This document shows positions 49,306-56,309 of a stretch of DNA of 64,000 bases, piece after piece; the stretch's first letter is position 1, and each line of letters starts with the position of its first letter. The notes under the pieces were generated by a model. The model was given only the letters and a program-made list of their open reading frames with translations. It ran no database searches and was not told where the DNA came from. The position numbers were made by a program, and so were the translations under genes. The DNA comes from an uncultured Bryobacterales bacterium (lineage in GTDB: Bacteria > Acidobacteriota > Terriglobia > Bryobacterales > UBA6623). The stretch covers positions 3,672,435 to 3,736,434 of the forward strand of contig OY282420.1 of assembly GCA_958295955.1 (NCBI GenBank), read 5' to 3'.

Positions 49306-49596
49306 CTAGGGAAGGAAGGCGATCTTCAGCAACAGGAGAATGATTATCGGACCGTAAGCGAATTTGAGAACCGCCAGACTGCGCTCCAGCCCGCCGATCC
49401 GTTCGCCTTGTTGCGCAATTCGTTCGCCCAAGCCATGTTCCACTTGCGCGATCCTCGTCAGCAGTTCTTCTTTGAGCGCCCACAGATCCTCTTTCACGAC
49501 CATATCCCCGGCCACGGGAATCGCCGCGGCCGCAGCCCGCGCGCTTGTCTCCGGCGCGCCCGCTTCCACCAGCGCGCGGTAAACTTCGGCAACCAT
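49306..49596 (-). CDS. Small coiled-coil membrane protein (cassette copy e)
   Basis: A 96-residue protein: MVAEVYRALVEAGAPETSAR, DMVVKEDLWALKEELLTRIA, a single coiled-coil unit (QVEHGLGERIAQQGERIGGL), then membrane segment FAYGPIIILLLLKIAFLP. Its start region reads GACGGGCATC instead of GATGAGCATC, so the first ATG of copy f is lost and 49596 is used. Nearly identical to copy f 430 bp away. The cassette carries the same promoter block and inverted repeat as copies c and d on the opposite strand. Confidence 0.65.
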   Translation of the reverse strand: MVAEVYRALVEAGAPETSARAAAAAIPVAGDMVVKEDLWALKEELLTRIAQVEHGLGERIAQQGERIGGLERSLAVLKFAYGPIIILLLLKIAFLP

Positions 49597-49735
49597 GATG
49601 CCCGTCGTTTTTCTTCCAGGCCGACCCGCTCGCCCAAGCCGGCGCCGCGCCTTTAGTATAAGCCCGCGCGTGCTGCGCGGGGGCTGACGCCGCCGGCCGT
49701 GAGGCATGAGTCACGGGTCTTTGCCGCTCGCGGCT

Positions 49736-50035
49736 CTAGGGAAGGAAGGCGATCTTCAGCAACAGGAGAATGATTATCGGACCGTAAGCGAATTTGAGAA
49801 CCGCCAGACTGCGCTCCAGCCCGCCGATCCGTTCGCCTTGTTGCGCAATTCGTTCGCCCAAGCCATGTTCCACTTGCGCGATCCTCGTCAGCAGTTCTTC
49901 TTTGAGCGCCCACAGATCCTCTTTCACGACCATATCCCCGGCCACGGGAATCGCCGCGGCCGCAGCCCGCGCGCTTGTCTCCGGCGCGCCCGCTTCCACC
50001 AGCGCGCGGTAAACTTCGGCAACCATGATGCTCAT
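49736..50035 (-). CDS. Small coiled-coil membrane protein (cassette copy f)
   Basis: A 99-residue protein beginning MSIMVAEVYRALVEAGAPET with a GGAGGAG ribosome site 5 nt upstream, identical in arrangement to copy d. It has one QVEHGLGERIAQQGERIGGL unit and the membrane tail FAYGPIIILLLLKIAFLP. It lies downstream of phage gpD in the same orientation, but its own TATACT promoter makes it independent. Function unknown; position suggests a phage 'moron' or a mobile cassette. Confidence 0.65.
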   Translation of the reverse strand: MSIMVAEVYRALVEAGAPETSARAAAAAIPVAGDMVVKEDLWALKEELLTRIAQVEHGLGERIAQQGERIGGLERSLAVLKFAYGPIIILLLLKIAFLP

Positions 50036-50140
50036 CGTTTCTCCTCCAGGCCGACCCGCTCGCCCAAGCCGGCGCCGCGCCTTTAGTATAAACCGGCGCA
50101 TGCTGCGCGGGGGCTGACGCCGCCGGCCGCAAGGCATGCG

Positions 50141-50240
50141 TCACGGGTCTTTGCCGCTCGCGGCTCTAGGGAAGGAAGGCGATCTTCAGCAACAGGACAA
50201 TGATGATCGGACCGTAAGTGAATTTGAGAACCGCCGGCGT
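50141..50240 (-). pseudogene. Truncated cassette copy g
   Basis: The last 95 bp of a cassette unit: the 3' end of the gene (coding for FTYGPIIIVLLLKIAFLP-like sequence) and its downstream inverted repeat. Homology stops at about 50235 and unrelated sequence leads into the gpD stop. Confidence 0.7.
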
Positions 50241-50263
50241 AAGCGGCCAGATGCTTTGTGCGC

Positions 50264-51235
50264 TTAGGGGGATGCCGGTTCGGCCTCGACTCTGGTGGCG
50301 TAGCCCGCCGCATCGACCCGCTGCAGGGCGGCGGTGACGACCCAGGCGCCGGCCAATCCCTCGCGGAAGCCGGCGAAGCGCAGCTTCGCTCCGGCGCGCA
50401 ACTCCGGGCGGCCGGCGACCGTGCGGCAGGCTACGCCACTCCGCGCGGCGGCTAACGCGGCCCCCGCGGCCGCCCCGGCCTCCGCCGCCGAAGCGAAGAG
50501 CTCGGGCAAGACCAGCGCCGGCCCGTCAGTCCCGCCGCCGGCCTCGACGGTTTGCGGGGCGGCCGCCGCCCAGTCCCACCAGCGCGCCCGCGCCGCGCCG
50601 TAGCGGTCGCGGTCTTCGGCGAGCAGGCGCCATTCGGCCACGTCCTCCGGGCGCAGCGTGACTTCGCCGGCGCTCCGTCCGCTCGCCGTCTGGCCGGAAC
50701 CCGCCACGACCAGCGCCAACCGCGCCCCGCGCAGCTTCAGCGCCGCGCCGTAACGCCGCGCCAGGCGCGTCAAGAAATGCGCGTCCGATTCGCCCGTCTG
50801 GTCGATATGCGCCAACGCAACCCCCGCCAAGCCGCCCGCCACGGCCGCCTCCAGGCCCGCGCCGGAGGCCACGTCCCGCGCCACGGCGCCGAGCGTCGTC
50901 TCCTCCCACGAGCGCCAACGGAGCTGCTTCAACGCCCCGCGGAAATCCGCGCCCCGCGCGCGCACGGTCAGCGCATGCCCCGGCCCCCGCGCGCCGACCT
51001 CGTCGACGACGAACTCGCCCATGTCCGTGACGCCCGGCGCGTCATAGCCCAGCGCCACCGACACCGCCACGCCCCGGCGCGGCAGCGCGAGCAGCCCGTC
51101 GCTGTCATCGAGGCGCAGCGTCAACGTATCGGCGATCAGGCCCGACCGGTCGGCAACCTCCAGCGAGACCAGCCGTTCGCGCACGGCGTCGCTGATGTCG
51201 CGGCCGTCAACCGTGACGCGGTAAGCCGGGATCAC
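50264..51235 (-). CDS. Phage tail protein D (late control/hub, P2 GpD-like)
   Basis: A 323-residue baseplate hub protein: AYRVTVDGRDISDAVRERLV, LTLRLDDSDGLLALP, VSVALGYDAPGVTDMGEFVV and GALKQLRWRSWEETTLG match Phage_GPD proteins. The middle part includes AGSGQTASGRSAGEVTLRPE. In P2-like tails GpD sits at the baseplate centre. It is the last gene of the late operon here, downstream of gpX (4-bp gap). Two CRISPR spacers in this window encode peptides of this protein (VALGYDAPGV and GSGKTASGRSAG). Confidence 0.92.
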   Translation of the reverse strand: MIPAYRVTVDGRDISDAVRERLVSLEVADRSGLIADTLTLRLDDSDGLLALPRRGVAVSVALGYDAPGVTDMGEFVVDEVGARGPGHALTVRARGADFRGALKQLRWRSWEETTLGAVARDVASGAGLEAAVAGGLAGVALAHIDQTGESDAHFLTRLARRYGAALKLRGARLALVVAGSGQTASGRSAGEVTLRPEDVAEWRLLAEDRDRYGAARARWWDWAAAAPQTVEAGGGTDGPALVLPELFASAAEAGAAAGAALAAARSGVACRTVAGRPELRAGAKLRFAGFREGLAGAWVVTAALQRVDAAGYATRVEAEPASP

Positions 51236-51239
51236 GGCC

Positions 51240-51452
51240 TCACTCCCACAGCGCGATCTGCCGGGTTATCGCTACCGGCGGGGTCAGCGTGGGCATGGCG
51301 ACGGTGACGCCGGCGGGCAGCACCGGCCCCAGCGCCGCGAGGCCGGGGTTCGCCGCGAGCACGGCTTCGACCGCGCCGGCGAAAAGCTCCCCGTAGTGCC
51401 GGCGGCATATCCAGTCCAGGCGGTCGCCGTCCGCCGTGCGCACGGTAGTCAC
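51240..51452 (-). CDS. Phage tail protein X (LysM-like)
   Basis: A 70-residue protein using GTG 51452, which overlaps the gpU stop as GTGA. TADGDRLDWICRRHYG followed by AVLAANPGLAALGPVLPAGV is the P2 GpX pattern, a LysM-like fold. P2 GpX is 67 residues, so the length fits. It acts in tail completion. Sits between gpU and gpD as in P2. Confidence 0.88.
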   Translation of the reverse strand: MTTVRTADGDRLDWICRRHYGELFAGAVEAVLAANPGLAALGPVLPAGVTVAMPTLTPPVAITRQIALWE

Positions 51453-51874
51453 AGGCCCAACCTCGCCGCGAGAAAGCGCTGCGCGTATTCGCCCAGCGAC
51501 AGCCCATAGCGGACCAGCTCCAGGCGGAACTCGATGCGCAGCGCCCGTCCGCGCCCGTCGAACCAGGTCTGATCCTCGTCGATGGAGCGCGCGCACCACA
51601 GCCCGAACACGCGGCCGTCGCCGCCGACCAGCGGCAGCGGCTTGCCCAGGCCCGCCTGAATGCGCATCAAGTCAACCTGGGCGATGCCGCCGCGATAGTC
51701 GGGGTAGATCACGCCGCGCAGGGAAATGGTTTCCTCGCCGCGCCCGGTGAACTCTTGCATCGGCAGCTTGCCGACGCGCTCTTTGCTGCTCCAGGCGTAC
51801 TTGACGCTGCGCTGCAAGCTCGCGTAGACCGCCGTGCCGACGGAAAAAACATAACCGCCCCAGGCCATCATCAT
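51449..51874 (-). CDS. Phage tail protein U (P2 GpU-like)
   Basis: A 141-residue protein: FSVGTAVYASLQRSVKYAWS, GKLPMQEFTGRGEETISLRG and IQAGLGKPLPLVGGDGRVFG are the conserved blocks of P2 GpU. It is needed for tail-tube termination/completion. Position downstream of the tape measure and overlapping gpX is the P2 order. Intact. Confidence 0.9.
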   Translation of the reverse strand: MMMAWGGYVFSVGTAVYASLQRSVKYAWSSKERVGKLPMQEFTGRGEETISLRGVIYPDYRGGIAQVDLMRIQAGLGKPLPLVGGDGRVFGLWCARSIDEDQTWFDGRGRALRIEFRLELVRYGLSLGEYAQRFLAARLGL

Positions 51875-51898
51875 CGTTGGCCGCCTCCCGCCGCCGGA

Positions 51899-54295
51899 TC
51901 AGCCATCGTACAGCCTCCCGCGCGCATCTACGCCCCGCCGCTCCTCGATGGCCTCGATGACGCGCTCCACCAGCGCCTGCGCGTCTTCGCCCGGCTGCTG
52001 ATGGATGGTGATGTTGTAGGTCGGCGCGCCTGCCGCCGCGCCCGGTCTTGCGGCCGCCGGTTCGAACCCGACGGCAGCAGGCGCGGCCAACACCGCCGTG
52101 CCCAGCGCGCCGATCAGCGGCCGCTGCAAGCCCGCGGCCCCGGCCCGCCGCACGCCTGCGCCCATCGTGCCCAGGATCGACTGCCCCGACGCGGTCAAGC
52201 GCGACAGCGGGCCTTCCTTCGCGTCCGATTGCGGCAACAGCTTGCCGATCGGCCCCAAAACCGACTTGAGCGCCTCGTACACGATCGCCGCGCCGGTTTT
52301 GAGACCGTTCGCCAGCGCCCCGATCAGCGACTTGCCCGCGGCGATCATCTTGGCGCCGATATTATCGCCGGAGAAGAAAGTGACGATCCCCTCCCAAACC
52401 GCTACGGCCGCCGCCTTGATCTTGTCCCAATAGCGGACAACGATCCCGATCGGCCCCAGAATGACCGGCAGGATGCCGCTCTCCCAGGCCGCCGCCGTAA
52501 AGGTCTTGATCCCCTCCCAAACCGCTACGGCCGCCGCCTTGATCTTGTCCCAATAGCGGATAACGATTCCGATCGGCCCCAGAATGACCGGCAAGATGCC
52601 GCTCTCCCAAGCCGCCGCCGTAAAGGTCTTGATCCCTTCCCAGGCCGCCCCCGCCGACGCCTTGAGCCCCTCCCAAATTTTGCCGAAAAATTCCTTGATC
52701 GGCTCCCAGTTCTTGTACACCACGAAGACCCCGGCCGCCAGCGCCGCGACCGCGGCGACGACGAGGCCGATGGGGTTCGCGTTCAGCGCCGCGTTCCACA
52801 GCCATTGCGCCGCCGTCACGATTTTGATCTTCGCCGCCGAAGCGCCCGCGGCGATATTCGACGCCGTCAAATGCTTCGCCAGTCCCAGCGCGCCGGAACC
52901 CGCTTTCTTCAGCCAACCGCCCGCCGTCTTCAGTCCGCCGCCCACCGTCTTCAGCCAACCGCCCGCTTTCTTCAGCCCGCCGCCCATCGCCTCCAGCGCG
53001 TCACCGACCTTGCCGCCCATCGCTATCGCCCAGACGCTCATGGCGGCCTGCGCGAGCAGCGCGCCGCCGACGAGTCCCCCGATGGCGGCGACCGTCAAGC
53101 CGATGGCCTGCCCCAGCAGCGGAAACCGCTCGATCAGTTCGCCCACCGACCCGGCGAGACCGGCCAGCGGCCCCAAGGCAAGGTTGAGGATGGGCAACAA
53201 AGTATCCGCGATCGTGCTGCCAATCGCCTCGATATTCTGCGTCAGCATCGTCCACTGACCGCCGGACGACTCCTCGAACCGCGCGATCGACTCCGCGACC
53301 GTGCCCGCGGATTGGTCCACCGCGTCGAGGTGTCCGCGCCAGGAGTCGAGGTTTTCGAGCAGCGGCTCCAGTCCCGCTTTGCCCTGGTCGCCGAACAGCC
53401 GCTGGATGGCTGCGCTGCGCGCGTCGATGTCCGCGGGGTCGGGCAGCCGCTCGTGCAACGCTTGCAGTGTGGCGCCCAAGTCGAGCGAGCCGTCGGCGCC
53501 GCGCGTCAGGCCGAACCCCAACTCGCCCGCCGCCTTGCCCAGTTGGCGCAGCACGGCGTTGAGGCTCGCGCCGGCCTCGCCGCCCGTCTGCCCGGCCGTG
53601 TTGAGCATGCCGATCGCCGCCGCCGTTTGCGCCAGCGGCAGCTTCGCGGCGACGGCCCCGGACGCGGCCTCGGCCATGCCCTCGCCGAGTTGCCCGAAGT
53701 CCAAGCTCCTAAACCGCATCTGCGTCTTGGTCAGCACGTCGCCGATGCGCTCCATCCCCCCGCCGAACGTGTTCTCGACCTGCGCCATCACCTCCGCGGC
53801 TTGGGCGCCCGAGCCGCGCGTCACTTTGCCCACGTTGGCGGCGATCACGCTGCCCAACCGCGCCGCTTCTTCGTCCAGGCCGCCCGATGAGAGCTGGTAT
53901 TGCAACTCCAGCAATTCGCTCTCGCTCGCCAACGACGTCCGCGCCGCCGCCCGCGCGTGAGCCACCGACCGCTCCAGCGCCTCGTCCTTGCCGCCCGCTA
54001 CCGGCGTAATCACCGAGCGCAGATGGATGCGCTGCTCTTCGAGATTCATCGCTTTCCCGGTTATGCGCGAGGCGCCGAAGGCGGCGCCCAGCAGGGGCAA
54101 GGCCTGCTCTTGCAGCTCCTGCCGCTTGGCCCGCGCCGCTTGCGCCCGCTGCATGCGCCCCACCTTGCCCGCCGTCTTGTCCGCCGTCTTGCCCAGTCCT
54201 TCGATCGTGTCCTGAGCAGAGCGGAAAACGCCCTTGAAGCCGGCGCCCAGCGCCGCGCCGATCACCAGACTCAAGGCCGGCGTATTATCGGGCAC
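51899..54295 (-). CDS. Phage tail tape measure protein
   Basis: A 798-residue tape measure protein. The N-terminus (LVIGAALGAGFKGVFRSAQD) leads into a helical region with EVMAQVENTFGGGMERIGDV and ALNAVLRQLGKAAGELG-like TP901 family sequence. Hydrophobic segments follow (AAIGGLVGGALLAQAAMSVW and IGLVVAAVAALAAGVFVVYK), and a 40-residue tandem repeat (FTAAAWESGILPVILGPIGI plus RYWDKIKAAAV) occurs about 2.5 times near residues 550-650. Tape length sets tail length. Upstream lies a tandem-duplicated fragment of its own 5' end. Confidence 0.93.
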   Translation of the reverse strand: MPDNTPALSLVIGAALGAGFKGVFRSAQDTIEGLGKTADKTAGKVGRMQRAQAARAKRQELQEQALPLLGAAFGASRITGKAMNLEEQRIHLRSVITPVAGGKDEALERSVAHARAAARTSLASESELLELQYQLSSGGLDEEAARLGSVIAANVGKVTRGSGAQAAEVMAQVENTFGGGMERIGDVLTKTQMRFRSLDFGQLGEGMAEAASGAVAAKLPLAQTAAAIGMLNTAGQTGGEAGASLNAVLRQLGKAAGELGFGLTRGADGSLDLGATLQALHERLPDPADIDARSAAIQRLFGDQGKAGLEPLLENLDSWRGHLDAVDQSAGTVAESIARFEESSGGQWTMLTQNIEAIGSTIADTLLPILNLALGPLAGLAGSVGELIERFPLLGQAIGLTVAAIGGLVGGALLAQAAMSVWAIAMGGKVGDALEAMGGGLKKAGGWLKTVGGGLKTAGGWLKKAGSGALGLAKHLTASNIAAGASAAKIKIVTAAQWLWNAALNANPIGLVVAAVAALAAGVFVVYKNWEPIKEFFGKIWEGLKASAGAAWEGIKTFTAAAWESGILPVILGPIGIVIRYWDKIKAAAVAVWEGIKTFTAAAWESGILPVILGPIGIVVRYWDKIKAAAVAVWEGIVTFFSGDNIGAKMIAAGKSLIGALANGLKTGAAIVYEALKSVLGPIGKLLPQSDAKEGPLSRLTASGQSILGTMGAGVRRAGAAGLQRPLIGALGTAVLAAPAAVGFEPAAARPGAAAGAPTYNITIHQQPGEDAQALVERVIEAIEERRGVDARGRLYDG

Positions 54296-54321
54296 GGCGC
54301 CTCCCTGTTATACTGCGGCTC

Positions 54322-54636
54322 ATGGCCGAGGTGCTGGAGACGGTCGTCTCTTGGATTCTCGCGGGAATGATCCTCGCGCTGGTGCTGCTGTTGTTGGCTA
54401 TCCCGGTCCTATGGGCATTGAACATAATCCTCACTCCGCTGGCGCCGTTCATCGAACGTTGGGCCAAGCGCTCCACGGAACGCTGGGCCGAACGCACGAA
54501 ACGCACCGAAGAATGGTTCGATCGCACCGAAGAATGGTTCGAGCGCGTCGAAGAATGGTTCGAGCGCGCCAAAGAATGGCTCGATCGCGCCGAAAAATCG
54601 AGGGCGCGCCGCCGCGACTCTAATTCCGACGGTTGA
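54322..54636 (+). CDS. Counter-transcribed small membrane/helical protein (moron copy i)
   Basis: A 104-residue protein on the strand opposite to the late operon. Two close hydrophobic stretches (ILALVLLLLAIPVLWALNII) are followed by LTPLAPFIERWAKR and a run of seven-residue units (TEEWFDR, TEEWFER, VEEWFER, AKEWLDR), then a basic end. A TATACT box (54309-54314) in the gap between it and the divergent tape measure gene gives it its own promoter. Such independent reverse genes inside phage operons are called morons. Function unknown; membrane localisation likely. Confidence 0.65.
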   Translation: MAEVLETVVSWILAGMILALVLLLLAIPVLWALNIILTPLAPFIERWAKRSTERWAERTKRTEEWFDRTEEWFERVEEWFERAKEWLDRAEKSRARRRDSNSDG

Positions 54637-54854
54637 GCAGCGCGATCAACTCGCCGCGCCAGGCAAGCAGTTCCTCGCCGTCGAGTTCGAGCAACTCGCC
54701 GAGACCCCAACCGGTATGCGTCGCGATCTCGACCGCCGCGCGTCGTCTTGCCCAGTCCTTCGATCGTGTCTTGAGCCGAGCGGAAAACGCCCTTGAAGCC
54801 GGCGCCCAGAGTCGCGCCGATCACCAGGCCCAACGTCATCGTTTCATCGGGCAC
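54626..54854 (-). pseudogene. Duplicated fragments of the E' frame and the tape measure 5' end
   Basis: 54741-54854 encodes a second tape measure N-terminus (LVIGATLGAGFKGVFRSAQD) that breaks off after IEGLGKT and joins a piece homologous to the E' extension (54626-54740, compare 55143-55260). Together with moron i this is a tandem duplication of the segment E'-moron-tape measure start; the fragments themselves are probably not functional. Confidence 0.8.
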
Positions 54855-54868
54855 GGCGTCTCCCTGTT

Positions 54869-55159
54869 ATGATGCGGGGCGTGGAAGCCGTCTGGCAGTT
54901 CATTAGTACCGTCATTATCTGGTTTGCCTTGGCAATGATCGCCGCGCTGGTGCTGCTGTTGTTGGCTATCCCGGTCCTGTGGGCATTGAACATAATCCTC
55001 ACTCCGCTGGCGCCGCTCATCGAACGCTTGGCCGAGCGCATCGGGCGCGCCGGAGAATGGCTCGGGCGCGCCGGAGAATGGCTCGGTCGCGCCGAAGAAC
55101 GGCTCGAGCGCGCCGAAAAATCGAGGGCGCGCCGCCGCGACTCTAATTCCGACGGTTGA
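54869..55159 (+). CDS. Counter-transcribed small membrane/helical protein (moron copy j)
   Basis: A 96-residue paralogue of moron i. VIIWFALAMIAALVLLLLAI and PVLWALNIILTPLAPLIERL form the hydrophobic part, then AGEWLGR units (twice), AEERLER and AEKSRAR. The C-terminus (RDSNSDG) is identical to copy i. A TATGAT box lies just upstream (about 54868). The 3' end overlaps the end of the E' frame on the other strand by 17 bp. Probably the original moron, with copy i made by duplication. Confidence 0.65.
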   Translation: MMRGVEAVWQFISTVIIWFALAMIAALVLLLLAIPVLWALNIILTPLAPLIERLAERIGRAGEWLGRAGEWLGRAEERLERAEKSRARRRDSNSDG

Positions 55160-55289
55160 GCAGCGCGATCAACTCGCCGCGCCAGGCAAGCAGTTCCTCG
55201 CCGTCGAGTTCGAGCAACTCGCCGAGACCCCAACCGGTATGCGTCGCGATCTCGATCGCCGCCCGCCGCGCATCGGCCGCACTCAGGAC
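55143..55289 (-). CDS. E' extension of tail chaperone, made by -1 frameshift
   Basis: A 48-codon frame without its own start: VLSAADARRAAIEIATHTGW then GLGELLELDGEELLAWRGEL. It is reached from the gpE frame by a -1 shift at the slippery heptamer T-TTT-TTG (plus-strand 55289-55295). The fused product is 134 residues. This matches the conserved G/GT or E/E' tail-assembly chaperone arrangement of lambda and P2-like phages. The E' end has no other explanation, and a duplicate of it at 54.6 kb keeps the same frame. Confidence 0.85.
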   Translation of the reverse strand, partial: VLSAADARRAAIEIATHTGWGLGELLELDGEELLAWRGELIALLNRRN

Positions 55290-55546
55290 AAAAAACCCTC
55301 ATACACCTTCTGCAGCTTCCGGTAGTCGGCCATGTCCAGCCCTTCGATCACGTCGGGGCTGACCTCGCACAAATTGGCGAAGGTACGAATTTCCTTCTCG
55401 GCGTCCGTGCCCCCGGCCTTGTCCCCGGCGAGCATGTCGCGCACCTTCGGCCGGCGCAGGAATAGCTCGCCGATCGCGACGCCCCCCGGCCCCGCAACCG
55501 GAAACTGCAACTGCAACTTCTCGCCCCGTTCTTCTCGATTGGTCAT
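55283..55546 (-). CDS. Tail assembly chaperone gpE (Mu gp41-like)
   Basis: An 87-residue protein: KLQLQFPVAGPGGVAIGELF, RPKVRDMLAGDKAGG, then FANLCEVSPDVIEGLDMADY. This is the Phage_TAC_7/Mu gp41 type. It binds the tape measure protein during tail assembly. The stop follows directly after a T6 run that serves as frameshift site for the E' extension. The start overlaps the upstream 84-residue gene (ATGA). Confidence 0.88.
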   Translation of the reverse strand: MTNREERGEKLQLQFPVAGPGGVAIGELFLRRPKVRDMLAGDKAGGTDAEKEIRTFANLCEVSPDVIEGLDMADYRKLQKVYEGFLS

Positions 55547-55797
55547 TTCGCCTCCTCTTGATCCTCGCCCTCGTGCCGGTAGTCGCGCAGGTCGTGGGCG
55601 CTCAGTCGGACGCTGCCCGCATATGTCGCGTCTCTGACCCGCCGGCAGGCCGCCGCCGCCAGCCCGCGCCGCCGCCAGGCCGCGATGTCACGCTGCATCG
55701 CGGCCATCTCCCGCGGGACGAGCCGGCAGCCCATGCCCCGCCGCCGGCAGTAATCGAGCCGCCGCGAGATCTCCCGCTGCTCGTCATCGCGCCTCAC
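55543..55797 (-). CDS. Small phage protein, unknown function
   Basis: An 84-residue Arg-rich protein starting at GTG 55797, overlapping the tail tube stop as GTGA, and overlapping gpE at its 3' end. It contains QREISRRLDYCRRRGMG, MAAMQRDIAAWRRRGL and SAHDLRDYRHEGEDQEEA. The tight overlaps on both sides show it belongs to the operon. I do not recognise the family. It occupies the place between tail tube and tail chaperone. Confidence 0.6.
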   Translation of the reverse strand: MRRDDEQREISRRLDYCRRRGMGCRLVPREMAAMQRDIAAWRRRGLAAAACRRVRDATYAGSVRLSAHDLRDYRHEGEDQEEAK

Positions 55798-56306
55798 TGC
55801 CCGATGGCCGTGCGCACGTCGGCGTTCTGGTCCGTGCCGCCGATGACGATCTTGTTGTTCTCCACGTCGATTTCGTGGATGGTCTCGCCGCCGATCGCCA
55901 GCTTGTAATAGACCACCGCGCCGAGCATGAACTTCAACGGCGCCAGCTCTCCGGGCGTGATCGTGCCCGGATCGACCTGCTTCACGTCCGCCGTGATGTT
56001 CGCCGCCAGCGCCGCGACCGTCCCGTCGGCGCGCCGCAGCGCCCCGCGGAAAGTCAACTGCGAACGCCCCGCCTCTCCGGCCAGACCCCACAGCTTCAGC
56101 GCCGCCGCGTCGTAGCCGACCAGGGTAAAGTCGCACTCCAGCTTTTCCAGCCGGCCGAGCCAGACGTCCACCGTCCCGGCCATCCCGGCCGCGGTGTAAT
56201 CCTCCACGGCCTTCGTCGGCTTGGGCAGGTTGATCTCCCGCAACCGCCCGGCGTAGCCGCGGCCATCCACAAAAAGATCGCAATCCACGATGTAGTCGCC
56301 AATCAT
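55794..56306 (-). CDS. Phage major tail tube protein (P2 FII-like)
   Basis: A 170-residue protein: YIVDCDLFVDGRGYAGRLRE, INLPKPTKAVEDYTAAGMAG and DFTLVGYDAAALKLWGL are conserved tail tube blocks; the C-terminus has PLKFMLGAVVYYKLAIGGET. It polymerises into the inner tube of the contractile tail. It lies 3 bp after the sheath gene, the standard P2/Mu order. Confidence 0.93.
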   Translation of the reverse strand: MIGDYIVDCDLFVDGRGYAGRLREINLPKPTKAVEDYTAAGMAGTVDVWLGRLEKLECDFTLVGYDAAALKLWGLAGEAGRSQLTFRGALRRADGTVAALAANITADVKQVDPGTITPGELAPLKFMLGAVVYYKLAIGGETIHEIDVENNKIVIGGTDQNADVRTAIGQ

Positions 56307-56309
56307 GGC

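Larger units (their letters stand above)
49281..50235 (-). repeat. 430-bp tandem repeat holding cassette copies e, f and truncated g
   Basis: The block starting TCACGGGTCTTTGCCGCTCG appears at 49281, 49711 and 50141, a period of exactly 430 bp. The first two units are nearly identical and complete; the third breaks off near 50235, just before gpD. Confidence 0.93.

Noticed and set aside
48900-50260. Mu-type terminal inverted repeats marking the prophage end
   Set aside because: I could not find a convincing terminal sequence or 5-bp target duplication here; duplicated cassettes blur the boundary.
54300-55160. Calling the moron genes anti-CRISPR proteins
   Set aside because: Position is suggestive only. 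No similarity to a known Acr and no adjacent Aca-type regulator was seen, so I list it only as a test to make.
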